This document shows, piece after piece, positions 47,925 to 58,337 of a stretch of 64,000 nucleotides of DNA. The stretch spans positions 14,585,241 through 14,649,240 of the forward strand of contig CM049318.1 of the NCBI GenBank assembly GCA_026874595.1. The letters are read 5' to 3'. A model generated the notes under the pieces. That model made no database searches and was not told where the DNA came from. It saw only the letters and a program-made list of their open reading frames with translations. A program made the translations under genes and the position numbers. The stretch is from Sipunculus nudus. Taxonomy: Eukaryota > Annelida > Sipuncula > Golfingiida > Sipunculidae. How positions within the stretch are numbered: the first letter of the stretch is position 1; the number at the start of each line of letters is the position of its first letter.

Positions 47925-48241
47925 CAAGTGACCCATGGGTCATGACGCTCAGCTGACTGGGAAGAGATTCGCAAAAGGAAATTTTATCATCAGAATGGTA
48001 GTATATACCCATTCAACTGAAGCATCAAACAGATTAACCAACAGGCCAAGATTTAGTCTGTATTTATATATCTCAAAAATAGAGAAAAATGTGTAAACTT
48101 TTAAAACTAGAATACGGGTAACCGACAAGTGACTACATGTATCTGTCAAAATCGGATAGTGAGGCATGGATTGAGTGGCAAGGGGAAATAGAGTGAGGTA
48201 TGTTGCATATTAGCATGGATGTCTGCAGCCTAAATGTGTAT

Positions 48242-49060
48242 GTAGGTTGTGCCATCTACCACAAATCCAGAAAGCTGTCCAAGTTGTATACACCTGCAAA
48301 ATTTTAGGCAGAAAAGTCAAACCACTACATGTATATGAGCGATTTTTGCCCATGGCAGACAAACAGACAAACACTGTGCAAAAATCTTTGCAGGTAACCC
48401 CTCCAGTTTTGTGTATGATAAAGACCTATGTGAGATCTAAACACATGCACAATTTTGGCCCAATCGGTCAAATGGTTCCTGAGATATGAGCTTGGATGTG
48501 TCCAGCGTTAACTAGAATGTAGGTGGCGCCACCTGTCATAAAATCAAGAAAGCTGTCCACGATGTATAAACCTGCAAAATTTTAGGCAGTTATGTCGAAC
48601 CACTACAGAGAAATGAGTAATTTTAGGCCACGGCAGACTAACAGACAGACGCTGTGCAAACATTGTTACAGGTGGTGCCACAATTTTTTGTGTATGTTAC
48701 AGAGCTATCAAAGGGCTACATTTGTATAAATTTTATTTCCTGATCAGTCAAACGGTTCCCGAGATATAAGCTTGGATGTCATCAGCGTGAACGTGAGTGG
48801 GCCACCTGTCATAAAATCAAGAAAGCTATCCTGGATGTATACACATGACGAATTTCAGGTGAATTAGTCAATTCACTGCAGAGATATGAGTGATTTAACC
48901 TAAGGCAGATGAACAGATGGACACTGTGCAAACATGGTTACAGGTGGCGCCACCATTTTTTGTGTATGTTATAAAGCAATCCAAGGGCTACATTTGTATC
49001 AATTTTATTTCCTGATCGGTCAAATGGTTCCCGAGATATAAGGGTTTATGAGTGGAAACA
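48242..49060 (+). repeat. Tandem array of ~270-280-bp units (3 copies)
   Basis: Units start near 48,242, 48,521 and 48,791, each opening with a form of GTAGGTGGCGCCACCTGTCA and including CAGATAAACAGACxxACxCTGTGCAAA-like and GAGATATRAGCTTGGATG words. A second GGTGGCGCCACC-type motif stands at mid-unit (48,672 variant; exact at 48,943-48,954). Confidence 0.8.
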
Positions 49061-49275
49061 GACCCACAAATGCACACTGGATAAAGAGGAAAGGTCAGAG
49101 GTCAATGCAAATTGGTTAGGCACCAGTTCACATGTGACCCGATAATAGGTGTAAGTTTGGGAAAAATCGGTCCATTAGTCTCCAAGGAGCTCTCTGGAAA
49201 CGAACGCCGCCGCGGTGGAGGAACTCGGTCAAAAACATAGTATCCGCAAAACTTCGTTTTGGTGGATACAAAAAT

Positions 49276-51912
49276 ACAGGTGGCTCCACCAGTCTGCAGA
49301 AACTAATAAAAACACTTAATGGTCAATATCCATGCAAAAAATCATGGTGATCTCTGCATTAGTTGTTCAGATACTTCAGTTTTTGTATCAAATTGTCCAT
49401 TATTCTGAGGGATACTTCGGAGTCCTATAGCTTGAAGGATATGGGTAACAGAGACCTAATTTCAAGTTTCCACAGGCACCTTTCATGGGCCTCCTTGCAT
49501 GACAAGAATGAAGATTCTAGATCCAGTTGTTGCGATTTGTACCCTGTTGACAGATAACCACATCTTTAAAGGTCTCAAAAAAAAGAAAAAAATTCGTAAA
49601 AATTTGAAAAAAAAATAGAGGTGGCACACCCAGTCTGCAGAAACTGATGGAACAGCTCATGATCAATATGTATGCCGAAAATCATGACCATCAGTGTTGT
49701 AGTTATTGAAATACTGCAGTTTTTGTATCAAATTTTCCATTATTCTGGGGGGGGGGGGGGGTAATTTGGACCCATACAGCTTAAAGAATATGGGTAACAG
49801 AGACCTAATTTCAAGTTTCCATGGAGACTTTTCATGGGTCTCCCTGTGTGTCAAGAATGAAGATTCTTGGTCCAGTTTTTAAGATTTGTGCCCTGTTAAC
49901 AGATGTTCATATCTTTAAAGGTCTCAAAAATACAGAAAAATTTCGTAAAAAAAACCGAACAAATACAGGTGGTGCCACCAGTCTGCAGAAACTTATGAAA
50001 CACTCCATGATCAATATCCATGCAAACAATTATGGTTATTTCTGCATTAGTTGTTCAGTTACTTTAGCTTTTGTATCAAATTTTCCATTATTCTGAGCTG
50101 TACTTTGCAGTGCCATAGCTCAAAGGATATGGGTAACAGAGACCAAATTTCAGGTTTCCATGGAGACTTATCATGGGTCTCCCTGTGTGTCAAGAACGAA
50201 GATTCTAGGTCCAGTCGTTACGATTTGTACCCTGTTGACAGATAACTACATCCTTAAAGGTCTCAAAAATGGAGAAAACAATTCGTAAACATTGAAAAAT
50301 ACAGGTGGCGCCACCAGTCTGCACAAACTGATGAAACATCTCATGATCAATATGTTTGTCGAAAATCATGACCATCAGTGATGTAGTTAATGAGATATTG
50401 AAGTTTTTGTATGAAATTTTTGACTATTCTGGGGGGTAATTTTGGGCCCCATAGCTCGAAGGATATGGGTAACAGAGACCTAATTTCTGGTTTCCATGGA
50501 GACTTTTCATAGGTCTCTAAGTGTGTCGAAAATGAAGATTCTAGGTCCAGTCGTTACGATTTGTGCCACGCTAACAGATGACAGCATCCTCAAAGGTCTC
50601 AAAAATAGAGGAAAAAAATCGTAAAAAATCAAACAGTACAGGTGGCACCACCAGTCTGCAGAAACTGATTGAACATCTCATGATCAATATGTATGCCAAA
50701 AATGAAGACCATCAGTGATGTAGTTATTGAGATATTGAAGTTTTTGTATGAAATTTTTTACTATTCTGGGGGGTACTTTGGGGCCCCATAGCTCGAAGGA
50801 TATGGGTAACAGAGACCTAATTTCTGGTTTCCATGGAGACTTATCATGGGTCTCTCTGTGTGTCAAGAACGAAGATTCTAGGTCCAGTCATTACGATTTG
50901 TACCCTGTTGACAGATAACTACATCCTTAAAGGTCTCAAAAATGGAGAAAACAATTCGTGAACATTGAAAAATACAGGTGGCGCCACCAGTCTGCACAAA
51001 CTGATGAAACATCTCATGATCAATATGTTTGTCGAAAATCATGACCATCAGTGATGTAGTTAATGAGATATTGAAGTTTTTGTATGAAATTTTTGACTAT
51101 TCTGGGGGGTAATTTTGGGCCCCATAGCTCGAAGGATATGGGTAACAGAGACCTAATTTCTGGTTTCCATGGAGACTTTTCATAGGTCTCTCAGTGTGTC
51201 GAAAATGAAGATTCTAGGTCCAGTCGTTACGATTTGTGCCACGCTAACAGATGACAGCATCCTCAAAGGTCTCAAAAACAGAGGAAAAAATCGTAAAAAA
51301 TCAAACAGTACAGGTGGCGCCACCAGTCTGCAGGAACTGATCGAACATCTCATGATCAATATGTATGCCAAAAATGAAGACCATCAGTGATGTAGTTATT
51401 GAGATATTGGAGTTTTTGTATGAAATTTTTTACTATTCTGGGGGGTACTTTGGGGCCCCATAGCTCAAAGGATATGGGTAACAGAGACCTAATTTCTGGT
51501 TTCCAAGGAGATTTTTCATGGACCTCTCAGTGTGTCAAGAATTAAGATTCTAAGTCCAGTCTTTATGATTTGTGCCTTGATAACAGATGATCACATTTTT
51601 AAAGGTCTCAAAAATAGAGAAAAAAATTCGTAAAAAATTGAAAAATACAGGTGGCGCCACCAGTCTGCAGGAAGTGATGTAACATCTCATGATCAATATG
51701 TATGCCAAAAATCATGACCATCAGTCAAGTAGTTAATGAGATATTGAAGTTTTTGTATGAAATTTTTTACTTTTCTGGGGGGTACTTTGGGGCCACATAG
51801 CTCGAAGGATATGGGTAACAGAGACCTAATTTCTGGTTTCCAAGGAGATTTTTATGGACCTCTCAGAATCCCAAGTTACAAGGTTCTAGGTCCAGCGGTT
51901 ACGATTTGTGCC
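49276..51912 (+). repeat. Tandem array of ~336-bp units (8 copies) with a two-unit higher-order repeat
   Basis: Unit starts are at about 49,276, 49,617, 49,965, 50,301, 50,638, 50,974, 51,310 and 51,647; the last is partial. Each opens ACAGGTGGCGCCACCAGTCTG, with the palindrome GGTGGCGCCACC exact in the units at 50,304, 50,977, 51,313 and 51,650. The pair 50,301-50,973 is nearly identical to the pair 50,974-51,646, while neighbouring units differ more, so a 673-bp dimer has been duplicated. Short open frames are by-products of the repeat. Confidence 0.85.
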
Positions 51913-51997
51913 TGGTTAACGGACGGACAGACGGACAGACGGACGACGGACAAAGAGTGATCGCTATAGCTCAGATGACTTTCAGTCAGCTGAGCTA

Positions 51998-52503
51998 AAA
52001 ACAAGTCTTTCAAGCACACTCTGTGTATCATATCCACAATACACAGGCTTCAAGTTATCCAGATAGTATGCCCCATGGCTATCACAGTGCCTGACCAGTG
52101 ACAGCATTTGAAACAAGACAATACCTTAGGGGACAACTGTTACTGCCCTATCCCAGCCACCCCAATCAGCACTCACAACCAATCACCTTTGGACCCCAGC
52201 AGCCCTGAATGGTTCACCGATGTCCACAACGGATGCGTCACAAATACTACACTGGCAGTATTGCTGACTAATCACCATATGCTCGCTCTGTATTTTTCTG
52301 ATAATAAGTTCCTCACAAAGTTCCTGAAACTGCTTAAGGAAGACACTCTGTTCTATGGTGATCTTCAGCGTTTCCTTCTATACCATGACTCAAAGAAAAG
52401 AAAAGGAACTTCTATGCCAGCAGAGAAGACAACAGAAGACCTAAAGATGACAAGGTTTCCTGAGGTAATGAAAACAAAACTAAATGCTCTGCATTATCGA
52501 TGA
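51998..52503 (+). CDS. Gag-like relic, right part, with the PEVM coding segment
   Basis: An open frame of 131 codons starts at ATG 52,108 and ends with a TGA at 52,501. It includes SSPEWFTDVHNGCVTNTTLA, LTNHHMLALYFSDNKFLTKF, LKLLKEDTLFYGDLQRFLLY and DLKMTRFPEVMKTKLNALH. This is the best preserved of at least three long copies in the window (others 28,490-28,750 and 37,490-37,740). Just upstream, VFQAHSVYHIHNTQASSYPD (another frame) fits a gag-like tail. The protein is not recognised; a retroelement structural protein is the likeliest source. Probably not functional. Confidence 0.4.
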
Positions 52504-52838
52504 GGGAAGTACATGAAGGCAGTTAAGGGTCACACAGCCACCACTCTCTAAACCCCCTGATACAATCGTATGGTGGAAGAAATTTATGCAACAAATCTTG
52601 ACAGATGAATGCACCAATGCCTCAAATAAGGAGCAGCAAGTCTACATACTGATATGTGTACAACTCAAATGATACAAGATGCTTCCTCCTTCCCTAATCT
52701 AAAGCGAGGCTGCCCGCCTTGCTCTGGGAAATCTGGCGGGAGGCTAACAAGGAAGAATAACTCAATGATAAAGCCAATGGTGTGACATACTGTATATTTC
52801 TTACAAGTCCAACTAGTTAGTTTTGTGTCATCACCACC
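52504..52838. other. Non-coding stretch between retroelement remnants
   Basis: No frame of protein character. It is likely decayed retroelement sequence, judging from its neighbours. Confidence 0.35.
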
Positions 52839-52976
52839 ATGCTTAAGATTAAGTACCAACCTAGAAGAAATTCCTGGGGAAACTGCAAGTACTGCAATAA
52901 AAACTTCAACTCTAGAGATGAGATAGTGGAGCACGAGTACAACAAGAAAGCCTGCCCTTCTCCTTGGAGAGCTTAA
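52839..52976 (+). CDS. 45-codon zinc-finger-like open frame
   Basis: ATG 52,839 to TAA 52,974-52,976. Residues 15-39 read NCKYCNKNFNSRDEIVEHEY NKKAC: two Cys spaced CxxC, an aromatic at the usual place, then His and Cys spaced as in C2HC fingers (C-x2-C-x12-H-x6-C). The stretch is basic, with RR at 9-10. It lies between a gag-like relic and a LINE tail, so it may be a fragment of a retroelement nucleocapsid or ORF1 protein. A stop closes the frame upstream. Confidence 0.35.
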   Translation: MLKIKYQPRRNSWGNCKYCNKNFNSRDEIVEHEYNKKACPSPWRA

Positions 52977-53301
52977 ACCAGTTCCCCCCCAAGTGAATTA
53001 TCACATGGACTCAGATACGGAAGTGGACAGCCCACAGGTCAGTTCCAATGATGGGTCGTTGACCACACGCAGTCACAAGAAAAAAAGAGGTCAGTCACCA
53101 GACCCCATCCAAGCCGCAACCTGCCAAGCACATAACAAATTTACACAGAAAACCCAGACATTTCTCCTTTGAGCACCTGCTTCCAAGTTTAAAAATTTGT
53201 GAAAATAAAGCATTTTCATGTTTTGCACCAACATTCTGGAATGGACTTCCAAAGCCACAAATGCTAAGTTTTAAAGGAAAGATAAAAACAATATATTTGT
53301 A
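52977..53301 (+). pseudogene. C-terminal tail of a LINE second ORF
   Basis: At ~53,206-53,301 the frame reads KAFSCFAPTFWNGLPKPQML followed by SFKGKIKTIYL and TAG. This matches the conserved end of CR1/Jockey-type ORF2 proteins (aF...aPrlWNsLP......FKskLKTxLf). Upstream (53,010-53,150) is a Ser/Lys-rich stretch. No reverse transcriptase is attached here. Confidence 0.55.
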
Positions 53302-53559
53302 GATTAGATTCTGCTTGTGTACTTGCCATTTCATCTTGTTCTTTTCTTGTGCTTTATATTTATCAATGATTCTCAAAATTATTATTTATTACATTATTGT
53401 CATCAACTACAACACTTTTTAACATTTTAAGTAATATGCCATGAGCATTATATACTGGATATATGTGCAGTACAAATTAACATCCTTTATGTAGAACCAA
53501 ATTATATAGAATACAAGGCGTGAGCTACAAAGACACATAATTGTATATACTAAGAATAT
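53302..53559. other. AT-rich stretch, probably LINE 3' tail and spacer
   Basis: It follows the LINE stop codon; no gene was seen. Confidence 0.35.
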
Positions 53560-54660
53560 ACAGCCTGAACTGCAGGTAACAAAATAATGAGAATAAATGC
53601 CCGTTAAAACATGACTTCAAATCACAAAACACTCGGGAGTGATACGGAATACATGACCTCAAATCATGTGGAATTAAAATTCCCAGATTGACACAGCATG
53701 CATTAATTGTTACAGACCCAGAGTGACATGGAACATATGGAAATTCATCATACATACCAATGCAAAACATGCCTAGAGAGACAGGAAACTCAAAGAGATA
53801 TGAAATACGTGCAAATACATAATACATGCCAATACAAAACATACCAAGAAAGGCACCAGACTTTGAGAGATTTTGACTATATGACTTAAACTGCAAAAGA
53901 TAAACAATGATGTGGAACACATTAATAGTAGGTGACCCAGAATGATGTGAAATAAATGCCAATGATGATGTACAATGCATGACTTGAAAGGCAACAGATT
54001 CAGGGAGATATGGAATACATAACTTGAATTGCAAGAGATTCAAAATGATGTGGAATTAAAATTCCCTGAATGAAGCAGAACAAATAAATTGTAACAGACA
54101 TAGAATGATGTGGAATACATTACTAGGACTGCGGAAGACAAAAAATGGTGTAAAAATAAAATACTCTGAATAATGTGAAATATGACTTAAAATGCCAAAG
54201 ACCCTAAAGTGATGTAGAAAAAACATGACTGGAAAGGCAAGAGACTCAGTTATGCTGTAAGAGGCCAAGAATGATATGAATGAAAAGGTTTATACTGTAC
54301 ATGGCCCTAATATGATAGGAAATAAAAGATTTAAACTGTAAGAGACCACTGATGACTATAGTTCCAAGAGGCTGCAAATAAGTAAAATGATAATGAGTTA
54401 AGAAAGTGGTTTAGAATAAATGTTAAAGATACAATAATAAAGTCATGTATTTATAGTGTTGAAGAATGCCATTTCCTCCAAGAAGACAAAAGAATGACGA
54501 AACTAACTGAAATTGCATGATTTTTTTTCATGAATACAGTGAAATGATGACAAAATGGCAGGAGGGAGAGAAGATGCATCATGTATGACTTAAGCAGTAA
54601 ATGAGAGAATCACAGAGAATTTATGACTGTTAGGAACCATGAGGCTCAAAATGAAGTACA
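53560..54660. repeat. Degenerate ~40-bp minisatellite
   Basis: Words such as GATGTGGAATACATGACTTG and AACTGCAAGAGACTCAGAATG recur every ~35-45 bp with many changes (for example 53,705, 53,935, 54,005, 54,040, 54,110, 54,180 and 54,215). The block AATGATGTGGAATTAAAATT recurs. The 172-codon open frame on the minus strand (53,525-54,043) is a by-product: its residues repeat with the DNA. Confidence 0.7.
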
Positions 54661-55134
54661 CTTAAAAGCAAACTGGTGACCGATAAAACAGGGTGACAAT
54701 TAGCTTGAATTAGGGAACTATTAGGGAACAAAATTCTTTTTTGGCTACTCTATTTCTGGAGGTCTTTCATTTATGGTGGTTATTATGATGGAAACACTGG
54801 ACATAGCCACACCATTCAGCTGATCACACTCAGACATTCCCCTTTTTGAGAATACTTGTTTACATCATAATTATGACAACTCTCCAACAATCCCACTCCA
54901 GCATCTCTTCTGGAATGGCTAAACATTACAAATATAGGTGCAGGGAACCAGGTCTATGGTAACTCTTCGTGAACTGAGGGAGAATAGGAAAAGTCCCATA
55001 AAGATACTGTAATGCTGTTTTATAGTGTTTTCTACAAAGAGAAAGTAATTAAGAGGATCTGACGTTAGATAGTTTATATGATATTTATATCACATATTCA
55101 TATTTTCATATTGTCTATGTGTAACTACTCATGA
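54661..55134. other. Spacer, no gene seen
   Basis: Ordinary sequence without recognisable features. Confidence 0.4.
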
Positions 55135-55494
55135 ATGTGCCACACTTTTGATGCCATCATGGGCATATTTGGAAAAGGACTGCCATTGGTCTTCTCACTC
55201 TATGGGTATAGCAAAGACCTGGATGATGCTCCAGATATATTAAGTAATTACCACACCTCTTTGAATGAACACAGCATTTCTTTTAGGTCTAGTGTCCCCA
55301 GTGTAGCAGAAGATAATGGCTGCAGAATGTTTTATCAGCATCAGCTGCATCAAGTTTTAAAGGAAGAGGATGAAGAGGTGCATCTTAACCAAAATACACC
55401 ACTTTATTATGCGTGTAAAGGTAAAAAAGATGAAATAGAGACTGATAAATATTTTGAATTCAGTAAAGTTTGCATGCACTTGAGGGACATTTGA
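55135..55494 (+). CDS. Unidentified 119-codon open frame
   Basis: The frame opens at ATG 55,135 directly after a stop and ends at TGA 55,492-55,494. It is acidic in the second half (EEDEEVHLNQNTPLYYACKG KKDEIETDKYFEF) and has a more protein-like composition than other frames nearby. A shift after 55,480 would continue as HLNTINFSNDEKNWNEKK. No domain is recognised. It could be an exon or a pseudogene piece. Confidence 0.3.
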   Translation: MCHTFDAIMGIFGKGLPLVFSLYGYSKDLDDAPDILSNYHTSLNEHSISFRSSVPSVAEDNGCRMFYQHQLHQVLKEEDEEVHLNQNTPLYYACKGKKDEIETDKYFEFSKVCMHLRDI

Positions 55495-56430
55495 ACACTA
55501 TAAATTTCTCCAATGATGAAAAAAATTGGAATGAGAAAAAATAGGACTCTGGTTGTGTTATGTCAACTGGAAGTAAAAGGTGCAAATCCTGTGAATGTTG
55601 AAGAAGAAATGATTAAGTAGGGAAAATTACTACAGCAACTGTAGATGGAACAAAGGTGAAAACACACTTTTGTGTGGGTATGAGTATACTCCAGGCAACA
55701 ACTGATCAAATCTTTCCTTGTATCAATTTGGGAAACACTGTTTTATAAAGGCAACTGCAGTCAAAAATCTTCATGAAGCTACCATGGGATGACCACAAAG
55801 GTTACAAATGGTTAGAAGACATTTACATTTGATGATGTGGGTTGACTATCGGCAAAATGTTTACCCACGTTGAATGGTTACTAATATTGAAGTAGGCTAA
55901 AGAGTTAACTAGGCAAGAGCATGTTGAATTCATCAACTGCAAGATGACTGCTTGTTATCAAGTGAATGATTATTTGATTGAGGCATGTTCAAGGCAACCA
56001 TGGGTGATCTTTACCTGTATGACTGTGAGCCAGAGTTCTATATGGAGAACATCTGATCAACTGTTACCAAAGCAACTCTGACAAAAGGGATTAACAATTA
56101 CAAGGCAATAACATGCGGAACAAACTGTCTGCAGTCATAAGGTCTCTGCATCCAAGGCTATAATCCTTATGCAGTGGTTGTGTGCTGCATTCTCCTTTCG
56201 CTCAACCAAGTTTGCTTTAGCAGGGTATGATGGGTTTTATTACCAGGCCGCATGCATAGGGAAAAGAATGAAATCAAAACTAAGGAGAACACTTTTGTGC
56301 ACCTGACTCGCATGTCTGAAATCTGCAATACCTAACTCTCATAAGTCCGATTCGAAATTTTTTTCATTTTTCTGGTCGAAATAACTGCCTTAATTTTTAA
56401 TGCTGACTTGTCTAATTCTTAAACTAAGTA
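55495..56430. other. Non-coding stretch with scattered AAGGCAAC-type words
   Basis: Loose repetition of AAGGCAAC and 'CAACTGnTACCAA' words (55,695, 55,750, 55,990, 56,060, and again at 56,825 and 56,933) suggests an old tandem or dispersed repeat. No gene was seen. Confidence 0.3.
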
Positions 56431-56559
56431 TGTACATCTGCAGAGTTCCATGTAAGTTGGGCACTTAATGAGAGGGAGGTAGCACTCGCTTCCTGTCGTT
56501 TTATTTTACTTCCTGGTGTCACCAAGGCCTTGTGTATACCACCCCTGCAGGTTCTGGGT

Positions 56560-56740
56560 ATCCCATTACTGGGTCATAACACCAAGGAACTTCCGAGGAA
56601 CTTGTTTGTGAGTGATATAAGGCTGTGGGGTACAGCCTTCCCATTAAGCCCACTCCTTAGCTGAGATTTGAACTCAAAGACCTCCCATGTGGGCCCTCCC
56701 TTTGGGCCATGTACTCTACCCTCAGACCACAAAACATGGT
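56560..56740 (-). mobile_element. tRNA-derived SINE head
   Basis: On the minus strand, TGGTCTGAGGGTAGAG (56,716-56,731) resembles an RNA polymerase III A box with D-arm. TTGAGTTCAAATCTCAG (~56,660-56,677) forms a canonical T-arm (5-bp stem, 7-nt loop) with a B box. The boxes are about 54 nt apart. No clean acceptor stem exists, so this is not a functional tRNA. The SINE body continues toward lower coordinates; its end was not determined. Confidence 0.5.
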
Positions 56741-56829
56741 GTGATTGGAATCTTGGACCTGTGCAGCGGTTAAGCAAAAGGAGAATGCTGCATATAATCG
56801 CTGTGTATAAAGAATAATGCAAGGCAACA

Positions 56830-57656
56830 ATTGGCCAAACACTGACTAATGGTAATTGGATGCAGAGAATGAATTATCAAGACCACTGTTGGTAAAACTG
56901 TTTCTAAGGTTACTAGTGCCAGGGTGTGTTACCAAGGCAAAGGTTGGTGGACTTTTACAATGACTGATTATTTGGCAAACATGACAATGCTTTCAGGGAA
57001 ATCCTCCAAACAGCTAAAACTCCAATCAACAACTTTCAATTATTGGGCTACAGACATGATGTCTGACAAACATAAAAGCAAGTAAAATTTAATGCAAATC
57101 AGGAATTGTCCAAGGCTTGTGGTTTTCTTCCAGTTCTCTGGTTTCCTCTACCTGAAAACAATTCAGAATACCAACACTCAAGTCATGGAGAATGCCCTTG
57201 ATTAGTTATAATAACTATTTATATAAATAAAATCATGTAAAATAAGTAAGATTATACCTGTCTGATATATCTGCAAAGAAGGGGAAATATCCCAAGTTTG
57301 GATAAAATGAAAAGGTATATATTTATGGTGAAAGAAAAACACCCAATACACTGAGTGCACTTGAATAATAAGAATTACTTACATCAGAATAATTTAAAAC
57401 TGTATTACTGTACATAAACAGCCTGGGATACCCTTCATATAGCTTACACTGAAAACAAAGGATAGTCAACAAGGATCAAAATTGATTGCTGTAGGGATAG
57501 TTGGGGTTTCCTTACCAGTGAGCCAGTCACCATGCAAGCCTGGTGGCCTGCCTTTGACCACCCCCCAGCTGGTAAGCACCAGAGCGGGCTACTGGGTACG
57601 CAAGTACTTCACAGTTTCTTTGCTGTGATTCTCTGTTCCGTACTATGTTCTGTTCT
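56830..57656. other. Spacer, no gene seen
   Basis: No frame, repeat or RNA gene was recognised apart from the scattered AAGGCAAC-type words. Confidence 0.4.
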
Positions 57657-58337
57657 GATGTCCACCTCTTACCTGGCACCAAAAGTGTCCTGACACACCT
57701 CACCGTTTTTGAATTACAGACTGTTTAAAAACTTGAATTTTCAAAAAAGCCAGTTTCTTATTTTGTAATGAACTCCCCTCAATTTCCTATGGCTTAGCGG
57801 CACTAACCGAACATGCCCGGGGATCGGCCCTGATGTCCACCTCTTACCTGGCACCAAAAGTGTCCTGACACACCTCACCGATTTTGAATTACAGACTGTT
57901 TAAAAACCTGAAATTTTAAAAAAGCCAGTTTCTTATTTTGTAATGAACTGTCCTCAATTTTCTACGGCTTAGTGGCACTAACCCGACATGCCTGGTGTCA
58001 GCCCTGATGTCCCCCTCTTACCTGGCACCGAAAGTGTTCCGACACACCTCACCGTTTTTTAATTACAGACTGTTTAAAAACTTGAATTTTTTAAAAAGCC
58101 GTTTTCTTATTTTGTAATGAACTGCCCTGAATTTCCTACGGCTTAGCGGCACTAACAGAACATGCCCGGGGTCAGCCCTGATGTCCACCTCTTACCTGGC
58201 ACCAAAAGTGTCCTGACACACCTCACCGATTTTGAATTACAGACTGTTTAAAAACTTGAATTTTTAAAAAAAGACATTTTCTTATTTTGTAATGAACTCC
58301 CCTCAATTTCCTACGGCTTAGCGGCACTAACCGAGCA
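57657..58337. repeat. Tandem array of 174-175-bp units (3.9 copies)
   Basis: Units start at 57,657, 57,832, 58,006 and 58,180, each opening GATGTCCMCCTCTTACCTGG and containing AATTACAGACTGTTTAAAAA and CGGCTTAGCGGCACTAAC. Copies differ by only a few percent, so the array is young or homogenised. The unit length is in the range common for satellite monomers. Confidence 0.9.

Larger units (their letters stand above)
47925..51997 (+). mobile_element. Helentron/pearl-like element with a large tandem-repeat core
   Basis: 5' end: CAAGTGACCCATGGGTC with the GACCCATGGGTC palindrome at 47,930-47,941 and GCTCAGCTGA at 47,947-47,956. 3' end: GACG/GACA microsatellite (51,919-51,955) and hairpin (51,967-51,997). 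Length about 4.1 kb. Almost the whole interior is tandem repeats of two kinds (next two entries). It interrupts a gag-like relic. The direct repeat AAAAACAAGT stands at both edges (ending at 47,929 and beginning at 51,997). That may be a target duplication, or host A-run sequence plus terminal similarity. No protein is encoded. Confidence 0.7.

Noticed and set aside
48242-51912. Regularly spaced palindromes suggesting a CRISPR-like array
   Set aside because: Spacing is ~336 bp, the 'spacers' are repeats of each other, and the DNA is eukaryotic.
53525-54043. 172-codon open frame on the minus strand
   Set aside because: Its residues repeat with the underlying minisatellite; no motif or splice context.
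56640-56740. Functional tRNA gene on the minus strand
   Set aside because: T-arm and box A/B are present but there is no paired acceptor stem or clear anticodon arm; better read as a SINE head.
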